From assembly GCA_020054675.1 (NCBI GenBank), contig JAIHAL010000005.1:1-64000 (forward strand): a stretch of 64,000 nucleotides of DNA. Reading direction: 5' to 3'. The notes beneath the pieces are model-generated. The model saw only the letters and a program-made list of their open reading frames with translations. It ran no database searches and was not told the origin of the DNA. Of this stretch, positions 51,820 through 61,908 are shown one piece after another; within the stretch, counting starts at the first letter, position 1, and the number at the start of each line of letters is the position of its first letter. Source of the DNA: Oscillospiraceae bacterium. GTDB lineage: Bacteria > Bacillota > Clostridia > Oscillospirales > Ruminococcaceae. The position numbers and the translations under genes are program-made.

Positions 51820-53442
51820 TTATTTTTTATCCTGCTTGTAGAGATTGTTGATTTCCTCAATCAAGGTTGTTCCGCCCTGTGCCGCCCAGTTGTCCCAAGC
51901 CGCTTTAAGGCCTGCCTCGTCAATCTGTCCGCAGATGTACTGTGTCCTTGCGTCGGATATGATTTGGTCAAGGTTTGCTCCATTGAGAGAATAGGTTTCA
52001 GAATTGATAAGATATCCAGCCGCAGGATTGAATACCGCATACTTTTCATTTTCGCTTATAACCTTTGCTTGCAAGTCGGTTCTCTCGGTGCTTTCAACCT
52101 TTATTGTCCTGCCTTCAACTTGATATCCGCCTGTTTTGTATGGAATGTATGCTATAAGCTGGTTAAGGCCGTTCATGCTCTTTTGGTTGAGCTGCTGGTC
52201 TTTTGTGAGCACTTCAAGGTTGCCCTTATCGTTAACCTGCCAGTCGTAACCCTCAAGACCATAGTCGGCAAGAAGGCGCATCTCGTCGTCGCACATTTTG
52301 TCAAGCAAATGCAGGCAATTCTTCACGTCATCCTCTGTCTTGGCAGATTTAGTTACAACAAAATATCCGCCAAATCCGGATGTTGCAAGCGTTTTCGGCT
52401 GGCTTGAAGCATCCTTTGCAATTGCGCCGATAAGATTCATAGAAGCAGTTCCATTGCCCGTTACGGCAGGAATATTGTTTGTTACAAAATAATCCCATGC
52501 GCGCCTTGAACCGTCAAGCACGTCAATATAAATTCCGCATTCGCCATTCTTAATCGAATCCAGCCATGTTGCGGTATCCCTTACGGCAAAATCCTTATAT
52601 ACAAAGCCTTCGTCGTACATTTTCTTAAAGAATTTAAGAGCTTCCATATATTCTTCGGTTTGGAAGTTCGGCACAAGCTTTCCGTCCTTTTCAACCCAGC
52701 CGTTGCCTACTCCAAACCATGTCTGCATTATATCAAAAGGTCCGGAGTATTTGCAAAGCGCAATTCCGTATGTATCCTTTTTGCCGTTGCCGTCGGGGTC
52801 TTTTTCCGTAAAGGCCTTTGCCATGTTGTAAATATCTTCAATTGTCTTAGGCTCGCCAAGTCCAAGCTTTTCAGCCCAGTCCTTGCGGTATCCCACACCG
52901 TTTCTTCCTATCGGCCTTGCGCGGTAAATGCCTATAAGCTGTCCATTAAGAGTAATTTGCTTGTTTACGTTTGCATTTGCCTGCGAAAGATTTGGAAAGC
53001 TTGCAGAATCCTTTATAAACGGCGCAAGGTCCCAGAACGCTCCGGCTTTTGCCGCGGAAACTATCGTTGCATTCGTACCCGATACGGCAATTATTTGCGG
53101 CATATCGTCACTCATAAGTGTTATGCCAAGTTTATCTTCGTAACTATCACTTGCAACCCAAGTGAAATTAATCTTTGTGTTTGTGTATTCCTCAACCTTT
53201 TGAATTACCTCTTTTGACTTTTCGACGCCAAGGGCATTTCCATTGTAATCAATAAGCATTACGCTTATATTGGCAGGTCCTTTTTTTGCCTCGCTGCTGC
53301 TTTCGGATGAAGAACTGCTTGCCGATGAGCTTGATGATTGAGAGCTTGACTGGCTGCTGTTTGATGAACCGCCGCATCCGGCAAGAACGGAAGCGGACAA
53401 TCCGGCAGCAAGACCAAGCGCCATTAACTTTTTAATGTTCAT
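51820..53442 (-). CDS. Extracellular solute-binding lipoprotein of a sugar ABC importer (LipO type)
   Basis: This 540-aa surface lipoprotein captures an oligosaccharide for the LplBC-type permease. The signal peptide ends in lipobox LAGCGG, followed by a Ser-rich linker. The long family-1 binding protein body has aromatic residues throughout. It is third in the operon permease-permease-binding protein-deacetylase. The substrate is probably a plant or host polysaccharide fragment. Confidence 0.92.
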   Translation of the reverse strand: MNIKKLMALGLAAGLSASVLAGCGGSSNSSQSSSQSSSSSASSSSSESSSEAKKGPANISVMLIDYNGNALGVEKSKEVIQKVEEYTNTKINFTWVASDSYEDKLGITLMSDDMPQIIAVSGTNATIVSAAKAGAFWDLAPFIKDSASFPNLSQANANVNKQITLNGQLIGIYRARPIGRNGVGYRKDWAEKLGLGEPKTIEDIYNMAKAFTEKDPDGNGKKDTYGIALCKYSGPFDIMQTWFGVGNGWVEKDGKLVPNFQTEEYMEALKFFKKMYDEGFVYKDFAVRDTATWLDSIKNGECGIYIDVLDGSRRAWDYFVTNNIPAVTGNGTASMNLIGAIAKDASSQPKTLATSGFGGYFVVTKSAKTEDDVKNCLHLLDKMCDDEMRLLADYGLEGYDWQVNDKGNLEVLTKDQQLNQKSMNGLNQLIAYIPYKTGGYQVEGRTIKVESTERTDLQAKVISENEKYAVFNPAAGYLINSETYSLNGANLDQIISDARTQYICGQIDEAGLKAAWDNWAAQGGTTLIEEINNLYKQDKK

Positions 53443-53483
53443 TTTTGATTTCCTCCCATCAAAATTTTAATTTATGTTTGAAA

Positions 53484-54380
53484 TTAGCCTTTTACGGCTC
53501 CTATCATAACACCCTTTGTAAAATACTTTTGTATGAACGGATATACCAGCAAAATAGGAACAGTTGCAACAACCGTTGCCGCCATTTTTACCGCTTTATC
53601 CGGCGGAACGCCCATTATTCCGTAGTCAAGCATGGTACCATCCGCCTGTATTCCAGCCGCAAGAAGAACTATTCTTCTGAGCGCAACCTGAACGACTTCC
53701 TTTTTAGGGTCGGTCAAATAAATCATTGCGCCGAAATAATCATTCCAATGCCCTACTGCATAAAAAAGTGAAATTGAGGCAAGCACCGGTTTTGAAAGCG
53801 GAAGAAATATCTTTAAGAATATATTAAAATCACTGCACCCGTCAAGCTTTGCCGCTTCGTCAAGCTCTTTGGGAATATCCTGAAAGAAATTCTTCACTAT
53901 GACCATATTGAAAGCGCCTATCGCTCCGGGAATGATAAGGGCGGCAAATTTATCGGTAAGCCCAAGTCCCTTAATCAACAGGTAAGAAGGAATCATCCCC
54001 CCGCCGAAAACCATCGTGACGATAACCATGTTGAGGACAAAATTCCTGCCTCTGAAATCCGATTTTGAAAGCGGATATGCAAAGGTCGTTGTGAAAACCA
54101 TCTGTACAAAAGTTCCGACAATGGTAAGGTATACCGAATTTTTAAGCCCTCTGAAAATCTCTCCGGTTGAAATAATGTACTTATAGGCATTTATCGAAAA
54201 CTCAGTGGGAATTATAAAAAATGAACGTTCGGTAAGTTCCTTTTCCGTTGCAAACGAACCGGCTATGATGTAAAGAAACGGAAGAACAGTCAGCAGAGCA
54301 AACAATCCCACAAAGATATAAATTAAAACCTGTACTATGTCGTAGCCTATGCCTTCTTTTATTCTTTTGCTTTTTGCCAT
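53484..54380 (-). CDS. Sugar ABC transporter permease (LplC/AraQ-like)
   Basis: This inner-membrane permease has six hydrophobic helices and the EAA loop ELDEAAKLDGCSDFNIFLKIFLPLSKP that docks the ATPase. It is 298 aa. No ATPase gene is nearby; such importers usually share a general MsmX-type ATPase encoded elsewhere. It follows the partner permease by 16 bp. Confidence 0.93.
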   Translation of the reverse strand: MAKSKRIKEGIGYDIVQVLIYIFVGLFALLTVLPFLYIIAGSFATEKELTERSFFIIPTEFSINAYKYIISTGEIFRGLKNSVYLTIVGTFVQMVFTTTFAYPLSKSDFRGRNFVLNMVIVTMVFGGGMIPSYLLIKGLGLTDKFAALIIPGAIGAFNMVIVKNFFQDIPKELDEAAKLDGCSDFNIFLKIFLPLSKPVLASISLFYAVGHWNDYFGAMIYLTDPKKEVVQVALRRIVLLAAGIQADGTMLDYGIMGVPPDKAVKMAATVVATVPILLVYPFIQKYFTKGVMIGAVKG

Positions 54381-54396
54381 TCAAGTCCCCCCGTTA

Positions 54397-55335
54397 TCAA
54401 TAAATTCCGGATTCGCCGGCTTTTTTGGCTGTCCAGTTTGCCGCAAGGACTAAAATCATCCCGACAACCGATTTAAAAAGCCCGACGGCGGTAGCGTAGG
54501 AATACTGACCTTGCTTTATTCCTCTTGTGTAAACATAAGTATCAAAAACTTCAGATTTTGAAATGTTAAGCGAATTCTGCATAAGGAAAATCTGCTCATA
54601 GCCTGTATTCAAAACAGCTCCCACGCGCAGTATAAGAAGTATTATAATTACTCCTTTTATTGCCGGAAGCGTTATGTGCCACATAAGGCGCCATCTTGAA
54701 GCACCGTCAATCCTCGCCGCTTCGTAAAGCTCCATATCCACCCCGGCAAGCGCCGCAAGAAATATAATGGTGCCGTAGCCTGTTTCCTTCCAAATGCTTT
54801 GGCCTATGATAAGTCCGCGGAAATAATCCGGAGAACCGAGAAAATCCACGGTATTGCCGGTAATCATTTTAATTGCTTGGTTTACAATCCCGTCATTGAT
54901 GTTGAGAAGCGTGTAAGTAAGGCTTGCTACAATTACAAACGATATAAAATGCGGTATGTAAAGCAAGGTTTGCGTCACGCGCTTATATGTCTGGCAGCGT
55001 ATTTCATTTAGAAACAATGCAAGGATAATCGGTGCCGGAAAATAAAAAATAAGGCTCAAAAACGAAAGCATCAAGGTATTTATGAGCAATCTCATAAAAT
55101 CCGGACTTAAAAACAAATTTCTGAAATGATAAAAGCCTACAAAAGGACTTTTAAAGAATCCTTGATAAGGGCTGAATTGCTGGAAAGCCATTACTATTCC
55201 AAACATAGGTACATATTTAAAGATTATAAAATAAATAAATCCCGGCAGAAGCATTAAATACAAACCTTTATGCTGTTTGAAATATTTCAGAAAACTTTGT
55301 TTGGGAAGGCTTTCACTGGCAGGTTGTTTCTTCAT
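54397..55335 (-). CDS. Sugar ABC transporter permease (LplB-like)
   Basis: This is the partner permease of the importer, 313 aa from the ATG at 55335 (ribosome site AAAGGGGG). It has six hydrophobic helices and the EAA loop LYEAARIDGASRWRLMWHITLPAIKG. It is first gene of the operon and divergent, only 22 bp from the start of an AraC sensor-regulator that probably controls it. Confidence 0.92.
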   Translation of the reverse strand: MKKQPASESLPKQSFLKYFKQHKGLYLMLLPGFIYFIIFKYVPMFGIVMAFQQFSPYQGFFKSPFVGFYHFRNLFLSPDFMRLLINTLMLSFLSLIFYFPAPIILALFLNEIRCQTYKRVTQTLLYIPHFISFVIVASLTYTLLNINDGIVNQAIKMITGNTVDFLGSPDYFRGLIIGQSIWKETGYGTIIFLAALAGVDMELYEAARIDGASRWRLMWHITLPAIKGVIIILLILRVGAVLNTGYEQIFLMQNSLNISKSEVFDTYVYTRGIKQGQYSYATAVGLFKSVVGMILVLAANWTAKKAGESGIY

Positions 55336-55357
55336 CGCCAAACCCCCTTTGTTAATT

Positions 55358-57655
55358 ATGATTTGGAAAATAGAAAGACATAAATACAAAAGCAGGGTTT
55401 TTGCCATAATTTTAATTACTGCAATCTTACCGCTGCTTGCACTCGGAATTTTTTCATACATAACTTACACCACGGAGCTATCCGAAAAATCAAATATTTC
55501 AATGAAAGCCACTTTAAATCAGGTTTCCGGCAGAGTTGACGAAGTGCTTAACAAAATAAGGGAATACTACATTGAAGCCGGAGAAAAGGACGAAATAAAA
55601 TGGCTGATGCAAAAAGGAAACCTTGATTACAACAAGCAGGAAAATATTGATAAGGCATCAAAAATACTGCGCGGGCCGGTATATCTAATGAACTACATCG
55701 AAGGATACACCTTTATAAATTATGAGGATGACTGGGTTTTAAGCAACATAGGGATGTACAGGCTGCATGATGCCTCCAACAAGGAGGTTGCCGATGAAAT
55801 TTATGAAAACTCCGGAACGCTTTTAAGGTATTTTTGGACCAACAGGCTTGATGTCGAAAGACCTTCCCTATTTTACAGCAACAGAATTGACGATTCGGGA
55901 TATTTTTTTGTAATAAAGCTTCCTGTCCTAAATGACGACAAAAAAAGTATGCTTATGGTAAAGCTCAATAAAAACAATCTCTTTTGGCTGATAAGGGAGG
56001 ACCTTGGGGCATATGACATTTCGGTCGCAAATATGGACGGAAAACTGCTTTTCACCACAAACAGCCTTGTTTATAACTGGATAAACAAAAATACTGAAAA
56101 TGTTGGAATTTTTGATAGAATCGAAACAATAAAAACCGAAAATGAAAAATTTAAAATGGCGGTCAAAAAGGATTTTAAAAACAGGCTTATTTTTGCGGCA
56201 AGCTACAACGAAAATCTTGTTTCGGAAGGCGCTGACAGAATCCTTTCCTTTGCAATGATATTGATTGCGGTAGTAATTGCCGTACTTGTGCTTTCAAGGA
56301 TAAGCACAGGATGGCTTTATAGGCCTGTTCAAAAACTTACAGGACATTTGAGCGGAATAATCGGCAGCGAGGGAAATTCAAACGAATTTGAAATGATTGA
56401 AAAAGGATTTGACACACTCATAAACAACAAGCTTTCCCTTGAACAGATAATAGAATCCCAGCAGGGTATGCTGATAGAGCTTTTTGCATTAAGGCTTATC
56501 AGAGGCGAAGCAAGCGCTGAAAATATCGAGCAGAGCTTTGCGCGCTTCAAGCTGCAAAAACAAAGCCTTTACTGCTTGGTTGCAGTGCACTGCTTCTCTC
56601 CTGACGAAAAAACAGCTGACCAGACAAACCAAGATGCAATAAGGCTCATGATAGTTGAAAATATTCCGTTGGAAATAAAATGGAAGCTTTTTATGCCTCC
56701 GCTTAGCCACACCAAGGCAATTCTGCTTGTTTTCGGCGGAAATGATGAAAAAAGCATTGATGGCAGGATTTTTGAAGTCTGCCGTGATTTTTCGAAATAT
56801 GCCCAAGACGTCTTTGGCTGCAAGTGCAGTTTCGGCGTCAGCAGGCCTTTTTCAGACCTTTTGTATTTCAGAAGCGCCTTTAATGAAAGCATTGAGGCCA
56901 TGAAAAACGGCAGCAGCTTATATGGCGACTTAAAAAGCGACGAAGTTGAAAATGTTATGTTCTATTCAGATTTTGCCCTTAATTCCAATGCTCCGGATAC
57001 ATATGACATTCTTGCAAAAAGGGAAATTCAAGCGGCAATTGACGAATTTGACATGCAAAAAGCCTTTGAGATTTCCGATTCCTTTGTGGACCATATTTCA
57101 AATACAAAAATAATCCTGCATGAAAAATATTTTTACATGTACAGGTTTCTCATTTCAATTGTTCAAACGGCAATGGATGCCGGCCTTTGCGTAAATCAAA
57201 TTTTTAAAGGCGAAGAAACAAACCTTTTCCAGCAGTTCAATCAAATTTATGACAGCAAGCAAATAAAGGATTTTTACAAATTCAAAGTAATAAAGCCAAT
57301 AATCGAGGAACTTGGCAAATTCAGGATGAACAGTCCAAGCGGGCTTTTGGAAAAAATAATTAACCTTGTAAAAGAATCCAACGGCGACATAACCTTAACC
57401 GAATGCGCCGACAAGCTCGGCTGCCATCCAAGCTACATATGGAAAATACTTAAATCCAAAAGAAACATAAGCTTTTCAGATTTTACAATGGCCGAAAAGC
57501 TAAATGCCGCCAAAAAAATGCTCATCGAAACCGATTTGCCGGTCGCTGAAATTGCCCAAAAGCTTAATTATACAAATGCACAGAATTTCATACGCTTTTT
57601 CAACAAGCATGAAGGAATTACTCCGGGAAAATACAGAATGGAAAATAAAAAATAA
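55358..57655 (+). CDS. Membrane sensor with AraC-type HTH (putative regulator of ABC importer)
   Basis: This 765-aa one-component membrane regulator has a first membrane helix (about residues 13-35), an extracytoplasmic sensor (about 40-290), a second helix (about 295-315), a cytosolic linker and a C-terminal AraC double HTH (about 665-760, with HPSYIWKILKSKRNISFSDF and YTNAQNFIRFFNK). Such proteins sense oligosaccharides outside and activate adjacent ABC genes. The ATG at 55358 has no clear ribosome site and a TTG at 55277 would overlap the divergent permease gene, so the true start is uncertain. Confidence 0.88.
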   Translation: MIWKIERHKYKSRVFAIILITAILPLLALGIFSYITYTTELSEKSNISMKATLNQVSGRVDEVLNKIREYYIEAGEKDEIKWLMQKGNLDYNKQENIDKASKILRGPVYLMNYIEGYTFINYEDDWVLSNIGMYRLHDASNKEVADEIYENSGTLLRYFWTNRLDVERPSLFYSNRIDDSGYFFVIKLPVLNDDKKSMLMVKLNKNNLFWLIREDLGAYDISVANMDGKLLFTTNSLVYNWINKNTENVGIFDRIETIKTENEKFKMAVKKDFKNRLIFAASYNENLVSEGADRILSFAMILIAVVIAVLVLSRISTGWLYRPVQKLTGHLSGIIGSEGNSNEFEMIEKGFDTLINNKLSLEQIIESQQGMLIELFALRLIRGEASAENIEQSFARFKLQKQSLYCLVAVHCFSPDEKTADQTNQDAIRLMIVENIPLEIKWKLFMPPLSHTKAILLVFGGNDEKSIDGRIFEVCRDFSKYAQDVFGCKCSFGVSRPFSDLLYFRSAFNESIEAMKNGSSLYGDLKSDEVENVMFYSDFALNSNAPDTYDILAKREIQAAIDEFDMQKAFEISDSFVDHISNTKIILHEKYFYMYRFLISIVQTAMDAGLCVNQIFKGEETNLFQQFNQIYDSKQIKDFYKFKVIKPIIEELGKFRMNSPSGLLEKIINLVKESNGDITLTECADKLGCHPSYIWKILKSKRNISFSDFTMAEKLNAAKKMLIETDLPVAEIAQKLNYTNAQNFIRFFNKHEGITPGKYRMENKK

Positions 57656-57663
57656 TAAAAGCA

Positions 57664-57700
57664 GCCTCCTTTTTCCGCACTTTTCAGAAAGAGGAGGATG
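57664..57700 (+). terminator. Hairpin after AraC sensor gene
   Basis: The stem CCTCCTTTTTC/GAAAGAGGAGG has one mismatch and is followed by TTATTTTG. It lies between convergent genes ending at 57655 and 57736, so it may serve both. Confidence 0.65.
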
Positions 57701-57735
57701 CTTATTTTGTATATTGATAAATGGCATGAATTCCC

Positions 57736-59262
57736 TTATTTATGTATTCTTTTAAAATATTGCTTAACTAAAAACTGCATAAGCTCAGACGGTTGTTCTT
57801 TTACAAATTCCGATTTATCTCCAAATACCATGGCATACGGAGCTTCAGCTGTACACGGCTCCCATTGCGGAAGATCCTCTCCGGTAGAATCTTTTCCATT
57901 AGGATTTCCCGAACGGATAAAATTCGCCCAATAATTGCACATCTGGCGGGCCAAGTCATAATGCTTGCCGACGAACGGGCGCCAGCATTTTGCAAGGGTT
58001 TCAAAGAAAAACCAAAGATCAACAGAGTGGAATGTTCCCGGATTATCCCATCCCGGAATTTCAGCATCAAAAACATAATAGTACAAGGGGATTTCTTCAC
58101 CTGTATCGCTATTTGCCTGGACTGCCACCCGTATGGAATATTCAATGCCCCTCACGGAAGCTTTTTTCATAACCTCTTCAAAATTGCCGGATTCAGCATT
58201 GCATAGTGAAAGGTACTCGTCAGCATCATCTCCGAACATCTCTTTTGCCATTTTTTTGAATTCATCCATTGTTTTTACGCATGGAACGCTAAAAAATTCG
58301 TCAGAAGTATGCCCCAAAAGAACCGGTACTTTCCAGCGCTGATTTTGAACGAAGAGATCAAAGGCATTGCCTACGCAAAATACATCATCTTCCACAGTGC
58401 CCCAAAACCTGTTGTATTCCAACGCCTTATCACGGATATATCCCGCATCAAGCTGTCTTGCCTCTTCCAAAGAAGATACGCCAAGGAAGTCAAAAAATTT
58501 CTCCCCTTCCTTTTCAGCCTCAGCAAGGTTCAACCGCATTCCCGGCGCGGGACTGCCTTTATAAAGCGGAGTGAAAATACCGCTTTGAATTATAGCTTTT
58601 TGAAAAAGGCCTTCATTTTGAGGCGAAGTAAGCTGGCTCAAAACGCTTCCGCCGCCGGCAGACTGGCCTCCAATAGTTATATTTTCCGGATCCCCGCCAA
58701 AAGCAGCAATATTACGCTTAACCCAGCGTACACCTGCCTGTTGGTCAAGGTGGCCAAAGTTTGCCGGAGCTTCAGGAGCTTCCGCAGTTATTTCAGGATG
58801 ACATAAAAATCCAAAGACATTCAGTCTGTAATTTACGGTAACAACAACAATTCCCCTGCGTGCGATGCGTTCGCCGTCAAATTCCATTTCGGCAGTATGC
58901 CCTACCTGCAATCCCCCGCCAAAAAACCAAACATATACCGGCAGTTTTTCATCAGAACTGTTGGCAGGTGTCCAGACATTCAAGTAAAGACAGTCTTCAT
59001 CCATGACAATATCAGGATCTACCGCCCATTCGCGGGTATAAATATTGTTGATATCGATGACAGTTGGTGCCTGCATTGAAATTGGTGCAAATTCATAGGC
59101 TTTTAGAATCCCATCCCAATTCTTCGCCGGCTGCGGAGCTCGCCAGCGGTTTTCTCCAACCGGAGGAGCAACAAAAGGAATCCCCTTAAAGCTTGTAATT
59201 CGCGGGTCTGCCGCCGGAAGCCCTTGAACCATTCCATTTTCAACCTTAACTATTCTAAGCAT
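57736..59262 (-). CDS. Type-B carboxylesterase
   Basis: This alpha/beta-hydrolase esterase of 508 aa has the oxyanion block PVYVWFFGGGLQVG and the nucleophile elbow GGQSAGGGS. EDCLYLNVW is the family signature. The catalytic acid and His lie in the C-terminal half (FHSVDLWFFFE). No signal peptide is present, so it is cytosolic. In this glycan-use region it may remove acetyl or feruloyl groups from imported sugars. The ATG at 59262 follows AAGGGGATT. Confidence 0.92.
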   Translation of the reverse strand: MLRIVKVENGMVQGLPAADPRITSFKGIPFVAPPVGENRWRAPQPAKNWDGILKAYEFAPISMQAPTVIDINNIYTREWAVDPDIVMDEDCLYLNVWTPANSSDEKLPVYVWFFGGGLQVGHTAEMEFDGERIARRGIVVVTVNYRLNVFGFLCHPEITAEAPEAPANFGHLDQQAGVRWVKRNIAAFGGDPENITIGGQSAGGGSVLSQLTSPQNEGLFQKAIIQSGIFTPLYKGSPAPGMRLNLAEAEKEGEKFFDFLGVSSLEEARQLDAGYIRDKALEYNRFWGTVEDDVFCVGNAFDLFVQNQRWKVPVLLGHTSDEFFSVPCVKTMDEFKKMAKEMFGDDADEYLSLCNAESGNFEEVMKKASVRGIEYSIRVAVQANSDTGEEIPLYYYVFDAEIPGWDNPGTFHSVDLWFFFETLAKCWRPFVGKHYDLARQMCNYWANFIRSGNPNGKDSTGEDLPQWEPCTAEAPYAMVFGDKSEFVKEQPSELMQFLVKQYFKRIHK

Positions 59263-59444
59263 ATTCAATCCCCTTCCTATTTTTATATACATTTCCAAGT
59301 TAATCATACTACTTTAATAAAATTTTGCCACATAATTATTGCTATCTTTTTGCTAATTATTGCTGCATTTTTCATTGATTTTAAAATCTTTTTGTTTAAA
59401 TTAATCAATCATTGAAAATAAGGATTAAAGAGATTGCAACATTT

Positions 59445-59478
59445 AAACCCCCTCTGCATAAAAATGCAGAGGGGGTTT
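59445..59478 (-). terminator. Terminator of GH16 operon
   Basis: A perfect 15-bp stem (59445-59459 with 59464-59478, core CCCCCTCTGC) has a 4-nt loop and lies 45 bp after the GH16 stop. The minus-strand end is TTTAAATG, a weak U-run. Confidence 0.75.
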
Positions 59479-59522
59479 AGTTCGACTGTACTAAGCCGCA
59501 AAATTTTAAATGCCTAAATAAA

Positions 59523-60926
59523 TTATTGTATTTCTTCAACTCGTACATTTGTTAAATGAACAGCTGCAATTGAACCTCTGTTGCCAAGATTAAATTCAAG
59601 TCTTCCGTTGGGGTCATCCTTTTCTGCCATCTCAAATTCATAAGTATAAGTTTGCGGTTTTGTCGAAAGAGTTAAAGTCGTATCCGGGAAATAACGTATC
59701 CACCCGTTAGTCGGTGCTGAAATACATACTATAATATCCCTTGGCTCATCGGCATACGCATCAAAGCTTATTTTATACTTTTTCCCTTTAATCATAGGAA
59801 TTTCAGGCTGTACAAGCTGAACTGAATAGTCTACCGCACCTTGATTTGTTGAAGTAATAGTCAGCATTCCATCTTTGATTTCAGCAGCCCCCTCACCTCC
59901 CTGTGCTAAAAGGAATTTCCAGTTGACATCATCGGTAAGGTCTTCTTGTTCCGAAAAATTGCCATTATATATATAATTTCCATCTTCAAGCGGTTTGCGG
60001 AATATCTTTTCCGGCTTTTTAACATTCATATCATATTCAGGTTTTTGATAGACCCTCACATAGTCGACTTCAAATTCCGCGTTCTCAAAATTTGTTGTTT
60101 TATCGGGATTTCCCGGCCATGTTCCTCCTACCGCTAAATTAAGCTGCACAAAAAACGGCTGGTTGAATGGAGCCGGATATGGTTTTTCATCCTCACCCTT
60201 TACGGCTGTAAACCAATCGTTTACAGTTTTATAAAGATTGCCGTCAATGTAAAACCTTATTTCCCCAGGTTCCCATTCAACTGAAAAATCATGGTAATCG
60301 CTTGAAAATGTTCCATTTTTAAGTATGTAAGTTCCTTGCTGTTGAGCATGAGGCTCACCATAGTGTATAGTTCCATATGCGGTATCAGTTTGGTTCCCAA
60401 GGACTTCCATAATATCAATTTCTCCGCATTTTGGCCACTGTCCATAAAGGCCCTCATCTTGCGGCATCATCCATATTGCAGGCCATAATCCTTTTCCTTC
60501 CGGCACTTTTGCACGTGCCACGATTTTACCGTAAGTAAAGCTTTTTTTATTTTTAGAAGTAATTTTTCCGGATGTATAATGAGCACTGCCTTTTGAACCG
60601 ATAGTTTTAATTGCCTTTATAACAAGTTTTCCATTTCTTAAAAATACATTATCCTCAGATGTTGTATACTCCTGGAGTTCATTATTTGTCCAACCGGGTT
60701 GATGCGGTTCATAATTCCAGATGTCCATATTCAATTTTTCGCCGTCAAACTCATCATGCCATAATAATGTATATCCATCATACTGGGGAATATCGGCAAC
60801 AGCAGTCTGAATTTGCATATTAGATGATTCCTCCGTTTTAGATTCGGCTTTTTGGCTACAGCCTGCGGCTGTTCCGAGAACCATAAGCGCTGAAGAAAGC
60901 AAGCATACATTTTTGTTAATATGCAT
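59523..60926 (-). CDS. GH16 endo-beta-glucanase lipoprotein with C-terminal carbohydrate-binding module
   Basis: This is a surface-anchored laminarinase/lichenase-type enzyme. The signal peptide ends with lipobox GTAAGC. The GH16 catalytic domain (about 50-300) has the motif GEIDIMEV, giving nucleophile Glu169, Asp171 and acid/base Glu174. A beta-sandwich resembling CBM4/9 follows (about 325-467). The ATG at 60926 is 8 nt after AGAGG, better spaced than an ATG six bases upstream. It lies downstream of an ABC importer, so it probably makes the oligosaccharides that the importer takes up. Confidence 0.94.
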   Translation of the reverse strand: MHINKNVCLLSSALMVLGTAAGCSQKAESKTEESSNMQIQTAVADIPQYDGYTLLWHDEFDGEKLNMDIWNYEPHQPGWTNNELQEYTTSEDNVFLRNGKLVIKAIKTIGSKGSAHYTSGKITSKNKKSFTYGKIVARAKVPEGKGLWPAIWMMPQDEGLYGQWPKCGEIDIMEVLGNQTDTAYGTIHYGEPHAQQQGTYILKNGTFSSDYHDFSVEWEPGEIRFYIDGNLYKTVNDWFTAVKGEDEKPYPAPFNQPFFVQLNLAVGGTWPGNPDKTTNFENAEFEVDYVRVYQKPEYDMNVKKPEKIFRKPLEDGNYIYNGNFSEQEDLTDDVNWKFLLAQGGEGAAEIKDGMLTITSTNQGAVDYSVQLVQPEIPMIKGKKYKISFDAYADEPRDIIVCISAPTNGWIRYFPDTTLTLSTKPQTYTYEFEMAEKDDPNGRLEFNLGNRGSIAAVHLTNVRVEEIQ

Positions 60927-61010
60927 AATCATTACCTCTTAATATAAAAATATCTGAAAGATTCTTTATATGGTTTTTATTTTAATGGGATATAATTACT
61001 TTATAACCGT

Positions 61011-61856
61011 TTATTCCTTTACTCCGCCAAGTGCTACGCCTGCGATAATATATTTTGACAAAAACAAATATGCAATAATAATCGGCACAATTGCTGCTGT
61101 TATCATCATATAAATTTTGCCCATATCAAAATTCATATAATCAGCCCCGCGAAGGGTTGCAATAAGAATCGGCACCGTCATTTTGCTTTTAGATTGAATA
61201 ATAAGTGCAGGTACAAAATAATTATTCCAAGAACCGACAAATATGAAAATTGCCTGAACAGAAATTGCCGGCTTCATAATTGGGATTACAATTCTATTGA
61301 ATGTTCTGAATTCTCCTGAACCGTCAATTCTTGCGGCCTCAACCAATGAAAGCGGAAGGGCTGATTGAAGATAACTGTACATGAAATAAAAAACGGCCGG
61401 CGATGCAATTGATGGAATTATAAGCGGGAAAAAAGTATCATACATGCCCATTCTTGTAATCAATTTTAAAAATCCCATTGCTGTTACCTGAGTTGGCATT
61501 ACAAGAATAGCCATGATAAAAGTAAAAGCAAATTTTTTTAGTTTAAAGTTATATGCGTATAGTCCATATGCTGTTAAAGATGAAAAATATGTACATATAA
61601 CAGCGCATGATGTTGAAATTATGATGCTGTTAACAATTCCTTTGAACATGGGAAAACTTCCGTCATTTGCTACATTTTTAAAATTTTCTATGAATGATTT
61701 CCCCGGAAGCGCAGAAAATCCCTTTTGAAGATCAGCATGTGAATGTGTTGCATTGATTATAAGAACATAGAAAAAAAACAAACACATAAATGCTAAAATT
61801 ATTAACACAAGATGAATCAGGATGGAAGTAAAGTATTTTCCTTTTTTTAATTTCAT
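61011..61856 (-). CDS. Sugar ABC transporter permease (MalG/AraQ-like)
   Basis: This 281-aa permease has six helices and the EAA loop LVEAARIDGSGEFRTFNRIVIPIMKPA. It is second permease of the importer linked to the GH16 enzyme, and 52 bp after its partner. No ATPase gene is present, implying a shared ATPase. Confidence 0.94.
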   Translation of the reverse strand: MKLKKGKYFTSILIHLVLIILAFMCLFFFYVLIINATHSHADLQKGFSALPGKSFIENFKNVANDGSFPMFKGIVNSIIISTSCAVICTYFSSLTAYGLYAYNFKLKKFAFTFIMAILVMPTQVTAMGFLKLITRMGMYDTFFPLIIPSIASPAVFYFMYSYLQSALPLSLVEAARIDGSGEFRTFNRIVIPIMKPAISVQAIFIFVGSWNNYFVPALIIQSKSKMTVPILIATLRGADYMNFDMGKIYMMITAAIVPIIIAYLFLSKYIIAGVALGGVKE

Positions 61857-61908
61857 TGTCTTATCTCCATTTCCTTATTTGTATTAGGCAGAAGACCTTG
61901 TTTGGAAA

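Noticed and set aside
45401-59336. A shared 14-mer TTTTGCCACATAAT at 45401 and 59323
   Set aside because: There are only two copies, in different orientations relative to the nearby genes and without symmetry. Too weak to call a regulatory site.
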